In this document: positions 37,875 to 47,890 of the stretch, piece after piece
Numbering within the stretch: the first letter of the stretch is position 1
Layout of the letters: each line of letters starts with the position of its first letter
NCBI RefSeq assembly: GCF_011578285.1
Contig: NZ_CP049916.1
Location: 1,116,001 to 1,180,000, forward strand
Direction: 5' to 3'
DNA: 64,000 nt
Source of the DNA: Acinetobacter lanii
GTDB lineage: Bacteria; Pseudomonadota; Gammaproteobacteria; Pseudomonadales; Moraxellaceae
The notes under the pieces: generated by a model
Told to the model about the DNA's origin: nothing
The model's database searches: none
What the model saw: only the letters and a program-made list of their open reading frames with translations
Translations under genes and position numbers: made by a program

Positions 37875-39110
37875 ATGACTATTGTAAAAATTGAAAATGT
37901 ACGTGTCTTGGATCCAATTCAAAAAACGGATAGCGTAAAAACCGTTTATCTTGAAAATGGTAAATTGGTTGCAGAAACTGCAAATGTGACAGAAAGCATT
38001 GATGGTCAAGGCAAATGGCTCATGCCCACCATGGTGGACTTGTGTGCGCGCTTACGTGAGCCAGGTCAGCAACAACATGGTACGCTTAAATCAGAAGGTC
38101 GTGCAGCACGTGAAAATGGGATTTTGCATGTGTTTACACCTCCTGATTCAAAACCGATTGTGCAAGACAATGGCGCCTTAATCCATGGCTTGGTTGAGAA
38201 AGCCATGCTGGATGGTGGTATTTACCTTGAAGTGATTGGTGCACAAACCCAAGGTTTAAAAGGCAATCAACCTGCCAATATGGCGGGCTTAAAGAAAGGC
38301 GGATGTACGGCTGTGTCTAATGCCAATGCACCGTTTGCCGATGATGATGTCGTACTTCGTACTTTAGAATATGCTGCTGGTCTGGATATGACGGTGGTGT
38401 TCTATGCCGAAGAACATCAAATTGCCAAAGATGGTTGTGTACATGAAGGCTTCATTGCCTCTCGTCAAGGTTTACCGATGATTCCAGCGTTGGCTGAAAC
38501 CATTGCGATCGCCAAATACTTATTGATGATTGAAGCGACAGGCGTGAAAGCCCACTTTGGCTTATTGTCATGTGGTGCTTCGGTTGAGTTAATTAAAATT
38601 GCGAAAGACAAAGGTTTGAAAGTCACCTGTGATGTAGCGATGCATCAGTTACATTTAACCGAACAATTGATTGATGGTTTTAACTCACTGGCACATGTGC
38701 GTCCACCATTACGTTCAGATAATGATAAACAATTATTGCGTCAAGGTTTAAAAGATGGTGTGATTGATGCGATCTGTACCCATCATGAACCTTTAAGTAG
38801 CTCTGCAAAACTTGCACCTTTTGCTGAAACTTTGCCGGGTATGACCGCTTTTGATACCTATATACCTTTGGGTGTGCAGCTGATTCAAGAAGGCTTGTTT
38901 GAACCTTTAGCATGGGTGGAGAAAGTGACGCTTGCAGCGGCAAAAGTCGCCAATATGGTTGAGCGTTGGCAAGACGAGGCGGGTTGGGTGTTGCTTGATC
39001 CTGAGCTTGAGTGGACACTCAGCAAAGATGCAATTTTGTCTCAAGGCAAAAATACGCCGTTATTGGGTCAGCGCTTGAAAGGTAAAGTCATTCAGGTGTT
39101 TACAGCCTAA
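37875..39110 (+). CDS. pyrC: Dihydroorotase-like PyrC', probably inactive partner of PyrB
   Basis: ATG 37875 gives 411 residues; the upstream in-frame start at 37845 overlaps pyrB. The fold is that of a dihydroorotase, ending with the short beta-sandwich domain. The metal motif of active enzymes, D-x-H-x-H before LREPG, reads DLCARLREPG here (residues 55-64), so both histidines are replaced by Cys57 and Arg59. This is known for the PyrC' of Pseudomonas, which lacks activity but is required to assemble ATCase. An active dihydroorotase must be encoded elsewhere. GGGA lies about eight bases before ATG. Confidence 0.9.
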   Translation: MTIVKIENVRVLDPIQKTDSVKTVYLENGKLVAETANVTESIDGQGKWLMPTMVDLCARLREPGQQQHGTLKSEGRAARENGILHVFTPPDSKPIVQDNGALIHGLVEKAMLDGGIYLEVIGAQTQGLKGNQPANMAGLKKGGCTAVSNANAPFADDDVVLRTLEYAAGLDMTVVFYAEEHQIAKDGCVHEGFIASRQGLPMIPALAETIAIAKYLLMIEATGVKAHFGLLSCGASVELIKIAKDKGLKVTCDVAMHQLHLTEQLIDGFNSLAHVRPPLRSDNDKQLLRQGLKDGVIDAICTHHEPLSSSAKLAPFAETLPGMTAFDTYIPLGVQLIQEGLFEPLAWVEKVTLAAAKVANMVERWQDEAGWVLLDPELEWTLSKDAILSQGKNTPLLGQRLKGKVIQVFTA

Positions 39111-39171
39111 GTATTTAAATGGTTGTAGAACGTTTTTGCTGTCATCTAAAGTGCCCAGCATAAACCTTTTT

Positions 39172-39197
39172 AAAAGTCAGCTTCGGCTGGCTTTTTT
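39172..39197 (+). terminator. Intrinsic terminator of pyrBC'
   Basis: AAAAGTCAGC pairs with GCTGGCTTTT (one G-T) around a TTCG tetraloop, ending in six T. Confidence 0.92.
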
Positions 39198-39368
39198 ATT
39201 ATTTGATCTAAACCGATGCTGTTTTATAAGTCAAAATTTAGGAAAAAAATCATCAATGAGATTAAAAAATATACATAAATACCATGCTCTTGTGTTTTAA
39301 TAAAATTTAGAATGATTCGATCATCCAACAACAATAAACACAATGCATCATAAAAAAGGAGTCACCAA

Positions 39369-40934
39369 ATGGATTTAATACAGATTCTAAAAGACCGTAT
39401 TATTCCGATCGTTCTCAATCAACACGGTTCAACTGAACAAGAACCGAGTGTGGTTGCTCAGAAAAGTACAGCCATCGCCACTTTTTTGCCGATTCTACTG
39501 ACCATTTTAAAATCCAAACCGGATCTGATTTCAAGCTTACAAAGCAGTCTGAATCCACGCTTAGGTGATCTGTTTGGTAGTAATCCAATTTTAAAAGACA
39601 ATCTACTCGACTCTATTCAACCGGCTGTCTCTAAACAAGAGACTGAAACTTTGTTAAATCATTCTATTGCGCCAACTTTAGGGGTATTAGGTGATCTGGC
39701 AGGCAGTGAAGATCCGCATTCAATCTCACACTATTTGCAACAACATGCCGATACCATTAAAGGAGCATTGCCAGTTTGGGCGACTTCAATTTTAGGCGGC
39801 TTAGGTCTCGGTGCTTTTGCAACGCATGCAGCAGCGGATTCTGGCGTGAACAGTACGCCATTGAGTACGCCAGTCACCACATCATCGCATGTGGCACCGA
39901 CTCAAGTTCCGCCAAGCCATTCCAATATTCCGCCACGTGAACCTGAGCAAAAAAAATCAAGTTTATTGGGGCCAATATTGGGGCTGATTCTTTTGGCGAT
40001 TTTGGTCGGGCTTTTACTACGTTACTGCAATAAAAAAGATGAACCGGTTCAAGCCGATCAAGTACCGGCATCGACTGCAGTGGCTGATCCTGTGGCACAA
40101 CCTGCATTCTTTGAACTGAGTACCGATGCTTCAGGCGGATTAGTGACGTGTCAGGCACGTATTGGCAATCCATCTTTCACCGACATTATCCAAAAAGAAG
40201 TAAAGTCTTTGTTTAATCATCCTGTCGGTTGTGGGATTGATTCAAGCAATCAATATAACGCTGAATTGGTTGATCAAAATGGTTTATCCAGTATTCTGAA
40301 ATTGTTAAAAGGTGTGCCAAGCACCACCTTGACTTGGACAGGTAATGAAATTTCACTACAAGGTCAAGATGCGGCTGCAACCCAAGCACTGGCAGACAAG
40401 ATTAAAGGACTTGTGCCTAATGTAACGGTGAAAACAGAGCAAGGCATTGATGTGAATAGCGCTGTGAACACCAGTGTCAGCGATGCAGAAAAAGCTTTAG
40501 CAAGCATTAATCCTGATCAAGTGAAACCGATTGATATCGCAACGGCATTAAATTTACAAATCATTAATTTCGCTACGGGTTCAGATGACATTCCGGATAT
40601 CAATAAATCGGTATTGGATCAGGCAGCAGCACTTATGAATCGTGTACCGAATGTTCAGTTAACGGTGAAAGGGCATACCGACAATACCGGTGATGCAAAT
40701 GCCAATAAAGAACTTTCACGTGAGCGTGCGCAAGCTGTGGTGGATTATTTGGTTTCTAAAGGTGTAGATCCGAGTAAGTTGAGTGCAGTTGGTTTAGGTC
40801 AAGATGAACCGATCGCTGAAAACACCACTGAAGAAGGCAAGTTTAAAAACCGTCGTATTGCATTTGAAGTGACCAATACCGAAACAGGTACACAACGTAC
40901 AGTGGATGGTGAAAAAGTGACAGAGAAAAATTAA
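39369..40934 (+). CDS. Inner-membrane OmpA-like protein with N-terminal helical domain
   Basis: 521 residues. The first 160 have no signal peptide and look helical; a Pro/Ser/Thr-rich linker (160-195) is followed by one membrane segment (about 198-219, LLGPILGLILLAILVGLLL). The periplasmic part has a BON/ArfA-like region (about 245-350, with GLVTCQARIGNPSFTD and TLTWTGNEISLQGQDA) and an OmpA C-terminal domain (about 395-515, LTVKGHTDNTGDANANKELS followed by RAQAVVDYLV) that should bind peptidoglycan. The topology is cytoplasm to periplasm. AAAGGAG lies six bases before ATG. Role unknown; it may link the inner membrane to the cell wall. Confidence 0.85.
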   Translation: MDLIQILKDRIIPIVLNQHGSTEQEPSVVAQKSTAIATFLPILLTILKSKPDLISSLQSSLNPRLGDLFGSNPILKDNLLDSIQPAVSKQETETLLNHSIAPTLGVLGDLAGSEDPHSISHYLQQHADTIKGALPVWATSILGGLGLGAFATHAAADSGVNSTPLSTPVTTSSHVAPTQVPPSHSNIPPREPEQKKSSLLGPILGLILLAILVGLLLRYCNKKDEPVQADQVPASTAVADPVAQPAFFELSTDASGGLVTCQARIGNPSFTDIIQKEVKSLFNHPVGCGIDSSNQYNAELVDQNGLSSILKLLKGVPSTTLTWTGNEISLQGQDAAATQALADKIKGLVPNVTVKTEQGIDVNSAVNTSVSDAEKALASINPDQVKPIDIATALNLQIINFATGSDDIPDINKSVLDQAAALMNRVPNVQLTVKGHTDNTGDANANKELSRERAQAVVDYLVSKGVDPSKLSAVGLGQDEPIAENTTEEGKFKNRRIAFEVTNTETGTQRTVDGEKVTEKN

Positions 40935-40968
40935 GCCTCAGGCTGGATTGAATACAGCTATATTTCAT

Positions 40969-40998
40969 CAGAAAAACCTCATTATTGAGGTTTTTCTG
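40969..40998 (+). terminator. Terminator of the OmpA-like gene
   Basis: CAGAAAAACCTCA/TGAGGTTTTTCTG, thirteen pairs around a four-base loop. Confidence 0.85.
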
Positions 40999-41070
40999 TT
41001 ATAGAGAGTCGTAAAAAGAATAAGATTTTGCTTTAATGATGCAGAAAATAATGACAACAAGGTCACATAA

Positions 41071-42096
41071 ATGAATAAGATTTTTATAATGAGTGTGTTA
41101 GCGACATCTTTAAGTTTAGGAGGATGTGATAAATTCAAAACTCAAAAGGATGAAACCGTGCAAGCCAGTGACGCTGCTTGGAGTTGTACCAATCAAGAAC
41201 ATCTGAATGATCTGCAAGATTTCCTCAAACAAGAATATCTCAAAGAAGTGGAGAAGAGCTTAAGAAACTCACGTCATTATCAAGCCGATGAAGCTTTACT
41301 CAAAACCATCAATGATGGGTTGAAATTCCAAATTAAAAATATTCGTACCATTACCCAAGACCCTAAAGCGACTTCGCAGTTGGAGTGTGAAGGTCAAGTG
41401 GTGGTGAACTTTCCAAAAGGTCTGCAAAAACGTGCTGAAAATGCCTATTTGGAACAACACAATGACTGTGAAGAGTGTGATGGAGAAGATTATTCATCGT
41501 TAAATGATTATCTTGAAGCGCGTGAAGTGGCGCTGAGCATTGACAACGATCTCATTAAAGGCAACTTTAAATTTGATGTGTTAAAAACCGATAAAGAAGG
41601 CTATACCCTAAGTGCAGAGCATCAAAATGCAGTGATCGAGGCGGTTGCCTTTGTCACCACAAAAGCGGTGCAATATGAAGCCTATGTGAATGAAAATGCG
41701 CAAATCCGTGTCAATCAAGAACATAGCAGTATGCAGAATGCTGAACAGACTGAGCTTGCACAGAAAGCCATGGATATTCGTAAAAAGGAATTGGAAGATG
41801 ACAAGAAAAAAGTCGTTGATCGTTTAAATCAGACTTGGGATCGCTTTAGTGATGAACAAAAAGCACAACTTCAACAAGACCAATCGGATTGGTTTGAAAA
41901 GCGTGACGTCGATTGTAAAGTGATTTCTCAAAAACGTGTTTACGATATGTCTGAAAGTGAGCGTGAAACCTACCAAAAACAATATGAGTATTGGGATGAT
42001 GCAATGACTGCTCAAAATGCACAAATGCAATACGATAAATGTTTTACGCAGCGCAGCAATGAACGTATTGTCTATTTAAATAACGTATTTAACTAA
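41071..42096 (+). CDS. Lipoprotein with LprI-like C-terminal domain
   Basis: 341 residues. The signal MNKIFIMSVLATSLSLGGC has lipobox LGGC with Cys at residue 19. The middle part contains WSCTNQEHL and an acidic CEECDGEDY stretch. The C-terminal 100 residues (LNQTWDRFSDEQKAQLQQDQ, then WFEKRDVDCK and CFTQRSNERIVYL) match the DUF1311/LprI family of lysozyme inhibitors, with paired cysteines. A role against lysozyme at the envelope is plausible, but only the C-terminal domain supports it. Followed by a strong terminator. Confidence 0.82.
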   Translation: MNKIFIMSVLATSLSLGGCDKFKTQKDETVQASDAAWSCTNQEHLNDLQDFLKQEYLKEVEKSLRNSRHYQADEALLKTINDGLKFQIKNIRTITQDPKATSQLECEGQVVVNFPKGLQKRAENAYLEQHNDCEECDGEDYSSLNDYLEAREVALSIDNDLIKGNFKFDVLKTDKEGYTLSAEHQNAVIEAVAFVTTKAVQYEAYVNENAQIRVNQEHSSMQNAEQTELAQKAMDIRKKELEDDKKKVVDRLNQTWDRFSDEQKAQLQQDQSDWFEKRDVDCKVISQKRVYDMSESERETYQKQYEYWDDAMTAQNAQMQYDKCFTQRSNERIVYLNNVFN

Positions 42097-42155
42097 GCTA
42101 AGATCAGCTATTGCCTGAAGTGCACGCTTAAACATTTAAATATTCAGCATCAGAT

Positions 42156-42184
42156 AAAAGGACGAATTGATTCGTCCTTTTTTT
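42156..42184 (+). terminator. Intrinsic terminator after the LprI-like gene
   Basis: AAAAGGACGAA/TTCGTCCTTTT with a short loop and seven T in a row. Confidence 0.9.
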
Positions 42185-42223
42185 ATTGGCATGCTGTGTG
42201 CAAGTTTAACAGGAAATAACAGT

Positions 42224-42997
42224 ATGCGGATCAGTTTGATTGGGGCAGGGCGAGTCGCCACCCATTTGGCACAAGCATTCAAAGTGAAACATCAAATTAT
42301 CGATATTTATAGTCGATCATTCGATAAAACTGAGCAGTTGGCACAGCAGGTCAATGCCAGTGCGTGTGCGCAGATTGAGGAGATGCAGTCCGATGTTGAT
42401 CTGCTGATTATTGCGGTGAGTGATCAGTCTATCGCGACAGTGATTCAGGAGTTAACAGGGCACTTCCCAAATTGCTTGATTGTGCATACCTCAGGCTCAA
42501 CCCATCTTAATGTTTTGGCGCAATACCATGAGCGGGTGGGTGTGTTTTATCCACTGCAAACCTTTAGTCTAGAGCGAGCCGTCGACTGGAACGCTACGCC
42601 GCTGTTTGTGGAGGCAAAACAGCATCCAGATTTAGAAATCTTACAGGTGCTGGCAGAACAATTCAGTCAGCGCGTATATTGCTATGATTCAGCCCAGCGT
42701 TTAAGTTTGCATTTGGCCGCTGTATTTGCCTGTAATTTTACTAACTATTGTTATGACATAGCCAAACAAGTGGTGGATGCCGAGCAGGTCGATTTTAGCT
42801 TGCTCTATCCACTGATATTAGAAACGGCACAAAAAGCCACGCAAAATGATCCAATGCAGATGCAAACTGGACCTGCCATGCGTGGAGATCAGAACATTAT
42901 GAGCATGCATACACACATGCTTGAACACGCGGATCGACAGGATTTAAGTCAGGTTTATGCCTTGATGAGTGATCAGATTTTAAAGCGACATCATTAA
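42224..42997 (+). CDS. Rossmann-fold NAD(P)-binding protein with DUF2520 domain
   Basis: ATG 42224 has AGGA ten bases upstream and gives 257 residues starting MRISLIGAGRVATHLA, the dinucleotide-binding GxGxxA motif; the longer frame to 42167 runs into the terminator. LLIIAVSDQSIATVIQEL is the next Rossmann strand. VHTSGSTHLNVLA and VFYPLQTFS are characteristic of the YpsA/ProC-like DUF2520 family, as is the helical C-terminal half. An oxidoreductase role is likely, with the substrate unknown. Convergent with trmB. Confidence 0.85.
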   Translation: MRISLIGAGRVATHLAQAFKVKHQIIDIYSRSFDKTEQLAQQVNASACAQIEEMQSDVDLLIIAVSDQSIATVIQELTGHFPNCLIVHTSGSTHLNVLAQYHERVGVFYPLQTFSLERAVDWNATPLFVEAKQHPDLEILQVLAEQFSQRVYCYDSAQRLSLHLAAVFACNFTNYCYDIAKQVVDAEQVDFSLLYPLILETAQKATQNDPMQMQTGPAMRGDQNIMSMHTHMLEHADRQDLSQVYALMSDQILKRHH

Positions 42998-43019
42998 TCT
43001 GTTTGCTATGTATCAGTAC

Positions 43020-43050
43020 AAAAAAGAGCTTCATTAGAAGCTCTTTTTTT
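43020..43050. terminator. Bidirectional terminator between the DUF2520 gene and trmB
   Basis: AAAAAAGAGCTTC/GAAGCTCTTTTTT with loop ATTA, T-runs on both strands. Confidence 0.92.
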
Positions 43051-43058
43051 AAATCGAT

Positions 43059-43775
43059 TTATTTGATTTTTTTGAAGTAGAAGTCGTTAATTTTATGACC
43101 TTCTTCTAAACCACGACGTTCAAATTTGGTTTGTGGACGCCAATCTGGGCGAGGATAGCTGTTGCCTTTACCTGCCAAGTTTTCTAAACGCTCACGATTA
43201 TCTAGAACATCCAGCATCCACTCAGCATACGGTTCCCAGTCTGTTGCAGAGTGGAAAGTACCGCCCAATTCTAACTTTTCTTCAACCAATGGCATACGAT
43301 CGTGTGATACAAAGCGACGTTTAAAATGACGTTTTTTCTGCCATGGATCAGGGAAGTAAAGCTGAATCGCATTGATGCTGTTGTCCGGCATTTCACGCAG
43401 TACTTGAATCGCATCGGCATCTAACAGACGAAGGTTGCTTAAACCAGCCATACCTGCTTCATAAACACACTGTGCAATCCCCGGTACATGCACTTCGATC
43501 CCGACATAGTTGCGTTCAGGGTTGGCTTTTGCCATAAGCACCAGTGAACGACCCATGCCAAAACCGATTTCTACTGTCAAAGGACGCTCTGGATGCTCAA
43601 ATTGCTGACGTAAGTCACCAACCGGGTACTCCAAAATCATATGACCATATTGCTCAAGTGCAGTACGTTGTGACGTGTTTAGCGGAGAAGAACGACGCAT
43701 AAAGGTCACAATTTCACGGTGCTCGTTCAAGTTGTCTAGTTCTACAACTTGCGGGTCTAATGGTTCGTTCGACAT
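43059..43775 (-). CDS. trmB: tRNA (guanine-N7-)-methyltransferase
   Basis: Methylates G46 in the tRNA variable loop. 238 residues. The SAM site is VEIGFGMGRSLVLMA near residue 70 and GIEVHVPG; the catalytic and RNA-binding block LYFPDPWQKKRHFKRR is near residue 145. The C-terminus ends GHKINDFYFKKIK as in other TrmB proteins. In Pseudomonas the gene follows thiS-thiG directly; here a SulP transporter and a GST gene lie in between. Confidence 0.95.
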   Translation of the reverse strand: MSNEPLDPQVVELDNLNEHREIVTFMRRSSPLNTSQRTALEQYGHMILEYPVGDLRQQFEHPERPLTVEIGFGMGRSLVLMAKANPERNYVGIEVHVPGIAQCVYEAGMAGLSNLRLLDADAIQVLREMPDNSINAIQLYFPDPWQKKRHFKRRFVSHDRMPLVEEKLELGGTFHSATDWEPYAEWMLDVLDNRERLENLAGKGNSYPRPDWRPQTKFERRGLEEGHKINDFYFKKIK

Positions 43776-43933
43776 AAATTGGCAAATGTAAAAAATTCGA
43801 ATGCGGTATTTTAAGACCTGAGACCATCAAGTCAAACTTTTTTCATCGTGAATCTGATCCGCTTCAAAAATCAAAAGGAGGTTTTTAAAAGTGAATGACC
43901 TCCCGATGATAGGTAAATTGTGATTGAAAGGTC

Positions 43934-45376
43934 TTAACTCACCTGATCGATCAAGGTGCGACTCGCTTCATTCATCCCGATCAATTGCACTTGAATCTGT
44001 TTCGCTTCGAATTTTGCTTGCACACTTTTCAGCATATTGACTGAGGTAATGTCCCAAATATGTGCTTGGCTCAGATCGATACTGACGTGCTTGAGTTGCT
44101 CGTTAAAATCAAAGAATTGATAAAATTTTTCTGCACTGCTAAAAAAGATTTGACCTTGAATTTGGTAAACACGATGATCAGGCGTTAATAGATTTGATTG
44201 CACTTTGACTGCACTTTCCAGTTTATTGACCAAAAATAAAGCCGACAACATCACGCCAACCAAAACCCCCAAAGCCAAATTGTGTGTGGCAAGTACAATG
44301 ATCACGACTGCAATCATCACCAGATTACTTTGTTGAGGATGCTTGTTGAATTGCTTGACTGAACCCCATTGGAAAGTGGTGAATGCCACCATAATCATAA
44401 TCGCAACCAATGCCGCAATCGGGATATACGCCAACCAATCTTTTAAGAACACCACCAAGCAGAGTAGAAATACCCCTGCAACCAGTGTCGATAAACGGGT
44501 ACGCGCACCAGAAGACACATTGATAATCGACTGACCAATCATGGCACAACCCGCCATACCACCCATAAAGCCACTGACCATATTGGCAATCCCTTGACCG
44601 CGGCATTCTTGATGGCGGTCACTGTCAGTTTGGGTCACTTCATTGACCACGGTGGTGGTCATCATGGTCTCGAGTAAGCCCACAGTCGCTAAAGTGATTG
44701 AATAAGGAAAAATAATTTTCAGCGTTTCAAAATTCAGCGGAATTTCAGGAATTAAAAAAATCGGCAATGTATCGGGAAAATGTCCGAGATCGCTCACGGT
44801 ACGCATATCTGCACCCAAAACCATGGCCAATACACTTAACACCACAATACAAATCAGTGGAGATGGAATCGCCTTACCGATTTTCGGTATATAAGGAAAC
44901 AGATACACAATCGCTAAACCCAACACTACAAAAAGGTAGGCGGTGCTGTCCATTTTGCTCAGTTCAGGCAACTGTGCGGTAAAGATCAAAATCGCCAAAG
45001 CATTTAAAAAGCCATACACCACAGATTGCGACACAAAGCGCATCAGCTTGGCCACTTTAAAATAACTGGCAATCACTTGAATTACACCAGTTAAGATGGT
45101 GGCCGCGAGTAAATACTGTAGACCGTGTTCTTTAACCAGGGTAATCATCAATAAAGCTAGCGCACCGGTGGCTGCTGAAATCATGGCAGGACGCCCACCA
45201 AAAAAAGCGATGCTCACGGCAATACAAAAAGAGGCATAAAGACCGACTTGAGGGTCTACACCTGCAATGGCTGAAAATGCAATGGATTCAGGAATCAACG
45301 CCAAACCGACCACCAAACCAGCAAGGACATCGGTACGGATGTTAGAGAACCATTCCTCTTTTTTCAGACTAATCAC
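43934..45376 (-). CDS. SulP-family anion transporter with STAS domain
   Basis: Read from GTG 45376, preceded by AAAAGG seven bases upstream; the longer TTG start at 45394 overlaps that ribosome site. 480 residues. The family start block is [24 protein letters not shown], and about 11-14 membrane segments follow, with [20 protein letters not shown] in the conserved middle. A short STAS domain (about 385-480, with [19 protein letters not shown]) is at the cytoplasmic C-terminus. Substrate may be sulfate, bicarbonate or a dicarboxylate; the sequence does not decide. It lies alone between trmB and a divergent GST gene. Confidence 0.92.
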   Translation of the reverse strand: MISLKKEEWFSNIRTDVLAGLVVGLALIPESIAFSAIAGVDPQVGLYASFCIAVSIAFFGGRPAMISAATGALALLMITLVKEHGLQYLLAATILTGVIQVIASYFKVAKLMRFVSQSVVYGFLNALAILIFTAQLPELSKMDSTAYLFVVLGLAIVYLFPYIPKIGKAIPSPLICIVVLSVLAMVLGADMRTVSDLGHFPDTLPIFLIPEIPLNFETLKIIFPYSITLATVGLLETMMTTTVVNEVTQTDSDRHQECRGQGIANMVSGFMGGMAGCAMIGQSIINVSSGARTRLSTLVAGVFLLCLVVFLKDWLAYIPIAALVAIMIMVAFTTFQWGSVKQFNKHPQQSNLVMIAVVIIVLATHNLALGVLVGVMLSALFLVNKLESAVKVQSNLLTPDHRVYQIQGQIFFSSAEKFYQFFDFNEQLKHVSIDLSQAHIWDITSVNMLKSVQAKFEAKQIQVQLIGMNEASRTLIDQVS

Positions 45377-45603
45377 TGCAAACCTTTTATACAATTTTGA
45401 ATGGAGCGTATCTTAAAGCAAGTCTTTGCCAAAATGCAGAACAATTTGCTTGAAAATAGCCTTGAATGATTGAATATTTAAGCTCAATCACTAAAGCTTT
45501 ACGCATATTCGCAAATAAAAAAGCAGTTCAACTTGAAAAAAGTTGATAAGCCATTTAAAACTGATAGAGAAGACATAACGACGTTAAATAACAAGGACAA
45601 TCT

Positions 45604-46215
45604 ATGAAGTTGTATTATTCGCCAGGCGCATGTTCACTGGCTGCACATATTATTTTAAATGAAATTAATGTCGATTTTGACTTGGTAAAAGTCGATTTGA
45701 AAAACCATCAAACTGAAAAGGGCGATGATTATTTTCAGATTAATCCCAAAGGTTATGTGCCTGCTTTAGAGATCAATCCTGGCTTGATTCTGACTGAAAA
45801 TGTAGCGATTTTACCATTCTTGGCACAACACGATCCCAAACAAGATTTAATTCCACCTTCAGGTTTAGGGCGTGCTAAGGTCTTAGAATGGCTGGGATAT
45901 TTAAACTCAGAACTGCATGATGCTTATGCGGTATTCTTTGGTGCGCCATTATCAGGTGAAGCAAAAGAAAAAGCCTATGCTGAAATTGATCGTTTACTGA
46001 CGTATATTGATCAAGCGATTGAAAAATCAGACAATGACTATTTAGTGGATGACAACTTTGGTCCTGCGGATGCTTACTTATTTGTACTGACCAATTGGTC
46101 GAACGGCATTGAACATGATTTAAGCCCTTATAAAAATGTGATTCATATACGCAATAAAGTGGCAGAACGTCAATCGGTGCAGATTGCAATGCGCGATGAA
46201 GGACTCATTCCTTAA
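45604..46215 (+). CDS. Beta-class glutathione S-transferase
   Basis: 203 residues. MKLYYSPGACSLAAHIIL carries Cys10 and the N-terminal site of bacterial beta-class enzymes; GYVPALEINPGLILTENVAI holds the glutathione-binding Pro and the Glu-Asn pair in place of the usual Glu-Ser. The C-terminal helical domain starts near residue 88 with the Arg-Ala-Lys-Val segment. AGGACAATCT precedes ATG 45604. It probably detoxifies electrophiles or deals with thiol stress. Convergent with thiG. Confidence 0.92.
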   Translation: MKLYYSPGACSLAAHIILNEINVDFDLVKVDLKNHQTEKGDDYFQINPKGYVPALEINPGLILTENVAILPFLAQHDPKQDLIPPSGLGRAKVLEWLGYLNSELHDAYAVFFGAPLSGEAKEKAYAEIDRLLTYIDQAIEKSDNDYLVDDNFGPADAYLFVLTNWSNGIEHDLSPYKNVIHIRNKVAERQSVQIAMRDEGLIP

Positions 46216-46246
46216 TTGCTTAGATTGAACGAACAGTTCACACATG

Positions 46247-46273
46247 AAAAAGGACGCTCGAGCGTCCTTTTTT
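46247..46273. terminator. Bidirectional terminator between GST and thiG
   Basis: Perfect palindrome AAAAAGGACGCTCGAGCGTCC with following T-run. Confidence 0.9.
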
Positions 46274-46295
46274 AATCTTCGCTAGTTGAAAAGGA

Positions 46296-47081
46296 CTATT
46301 TAAAGAAATAACCGGTTTCAGGTGAGCTGGCATTAGCTATACGTTTGCGCGGCATACGCCCCGCTAAATAGGCTTCACGCCCCGCTTCCACCGCTTTTTT
46401 CATCGCAGAGGCCATCAAAATCGGATGTTGTGCGGCTGCAATGGCAGTATTCATCAGCACGCCGTCACAACCGAGCTCCATCGCAATCGCGGCATCACTG
46501 GCGGTGCCGACACCCGCATCCACCAATACAGGCACTTTGGCATTTTCTTTAATGATGGCGAGGGTATGTGGATTTAAAATTCCCAAGCCTGAACCAATCA
46601 AACTACCCAATGGCATAATCGCCACACAGCCCATACTTTCAAGTTCTTGTGCCACAATCGGATCATCAGAGGTATACACCATCACCTCAAAACCATCATC
46701 AATCAATGTCCTTGCAGCTTTGAGTGTTTCGACGATATTGGGATATAAGGTTTTTTCGTCCCCCAACACTTCAAGCTTGACTAAGTTGTGACCATCCAGT
46801 AGTTCACGTGCGAGCATACAGGTACGCACCGCAGTCTTGGCATCGAAACAGCCCGCAGTATTGGGCAGTAGGGTGTATTTTTCAGGTGGAATCACTGAGA
46901 GTAAATTCGGCTGATTGGGATCTTGACCAATATTGACCCGACGAATCGCCAAAGTCACAATTTCAGCGCCACTGGCTTGAATCGCTAGATCGGTTTCATG
47001 TAAATCTTGATATTTACCTGTTCCGACCAAGAGACGTGAAGAAAATTGACGAGAACCAATAATCAGCGGTGAATCTTCCAT
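46296..47081 (-). CDS. thiG: Thiazole synthase
   Basis: Builds the thiazole phosphate of thiamine from deoxyxylulose phosphate, ThiS thiocarboxylate and dehydroglycine. 261 residues. [12 protein letters not shown] near residue 15, then [31 protein letters not shown] with the Schiff-base lysine, and [18 protein letters not shown] all match. [10 protein letters not shown] follows. AAAAGGAGCAGTC supplies a strong ribosome site. It lies 11 bp after thiS. Confidence 0.96.
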   Translation of the reverse strand: MEDSPLIIGSRQFSSRLLVGTGKYQDLHETDLAIQASGAEIVTLAIRRVNIGQDPNQPNLLSVIPPEKYTLLPNTAGCFDAKTAVRTCMLARELLDGHNLVKLEVLGDEKTLYPNIVETLKAARTLIDDGFEVMVYTSDDPIVAQELESMGCVAIMPLGSLIGSGLGILNPHTLAIIKENAKVPVLVDAGVGTASDAAIAMELGCDGVLMNTAIAAAQHPILMASAMKKAVEAGREAYLAGRMPRKRIANASSPETGYFFK

Positions 47082-47092
47082 GACTGCTCCTT

Positions 47093-47290
47093 TTAACCGC
47101 CACCGACGGCATGAATGATTTCAATACGATCAAACTCAGCAATCGGGGTAAGACTAAGTTTGCTTTTAGAAATGATCATTTCGTTCATTTCAATAGCAAA
47201 GCGTTTGTCTTCAAGCGACAGCTCTTGTACCAATGCCAATAAATTTTGGCACTCGGTTTGTTGAAGTTCGCCATTGATATAAATCATCAT
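47093..47290 (-). CDS. thiS: Sulfur carrier protein ThiS
   Basis: Ubiquitin-like carrier, 65 residues from ATG 47290 (AGGGA eight bases before); the ATG at 47299 would overlap the ribosome site. INGELQQTE opens the fold, and the C-terminus IIHAVGGG ends with the required Gly-Gly where sulfur is loaded as a thiocarboxylate. Coupled to thiG. The adenylylating enzyme ThiF is not in the window. Confidence 0.93.
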   Translation of the reverse strand: MMIYINGELQQTECQNLLALVQELSLEDKRFAIEMNEMIISKSKLSLTPIAEFDRIEIIHAVGGG

Positions 47291-47346
47291 ATTGAGCATC
47301 CCTAATGAGGTGCTTTAAAGCACTTTGAAATTCTTATTTTTAAAAT

Positions 47347-47712
47347 TTATCGGGCATATTTAAAAGCATGCCAAGCCAAGACTAACCAGCCTGCAATCAT
47401 CAGTGCACCGCCAATCGGCGTAATCGCACCCAAAATCCGAGGTAAGCCCAAAGCCATGACATAGAGTGAGCCACAGAAAAATACAATGCCAATTTGAATC
47501 AGCATGAAGCTGGCTTTAATTGGAATCTGAGGAATCACTTTGGCCATGATGCCAAGCAGCAATAACCCGAGTGCGTGATAAAAGAAATAATCAGTTGCGG
47601 TTTGCCACCAACCCAGTTGTTCAATTGAAGCTTTGGCTTTTAAACCATGCGCACCAAAGGCACCGAGCATCACCGCAAGGGCTAAGTTTAATGCTGAGAT
47701 TGCAATCCACAT
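47347..47712 (-). CDS. DUF423 membrane protein (YgdD-like)
   Basis: 121 residues with four membrane segments. AVMLGAFGAHGLKAK and FYHALGLLLLG are the signature of DUF423, and RILGAITPIGGALMIAGW forms the C-terminal block. Function is not known. It lies between rpoH and thiSG as in pseudomonads, after the rpoH terminator. Confidence 0.9.
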   Translation of the reverse strand: MWIAISALNLALAVMLGAFGAHGLKAKASIEQLGWWQTATDYFFYHALGLLLLGIMAKVIPQIPIKASFMLIQIGIVFFCGSLYVMALGLPRILGAITPIGGALMIAGWLVLAWHAFKYAR

Positions 47713-47822
47713 AATGAACGTTGATTAACTAAATATGCATCCAACCATAGCATGATCAGCACCAAGTTTTAAGAGCAAAAAAAGCCGATTGCATGTGCAA
47801 CTGAGTCAAATGCTGTAGGCAC

Positions 47823-47848
47823 AAAAAAAGGGCTGACGCCCTTTTTTT
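47823..47848 (-). terminator. Terminator downstream of rpoH
   Basis: AAAAAAAGGGC/GCCCTTTTTTT with loop TGAC, 43 bases after the rpoH stop on the minus strand. Confidence 0.9.
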
Positions 47849-47890
47849 ATTGAATTCAATGTACAAAATTCGATTTAAATGCAATGCATA

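Noticed and set aside
44325..44606. Minus-strand frame of 93 codons inside the SulP gene
   Set aside because: Alternative frame of a well-defined transporter without independent signals.
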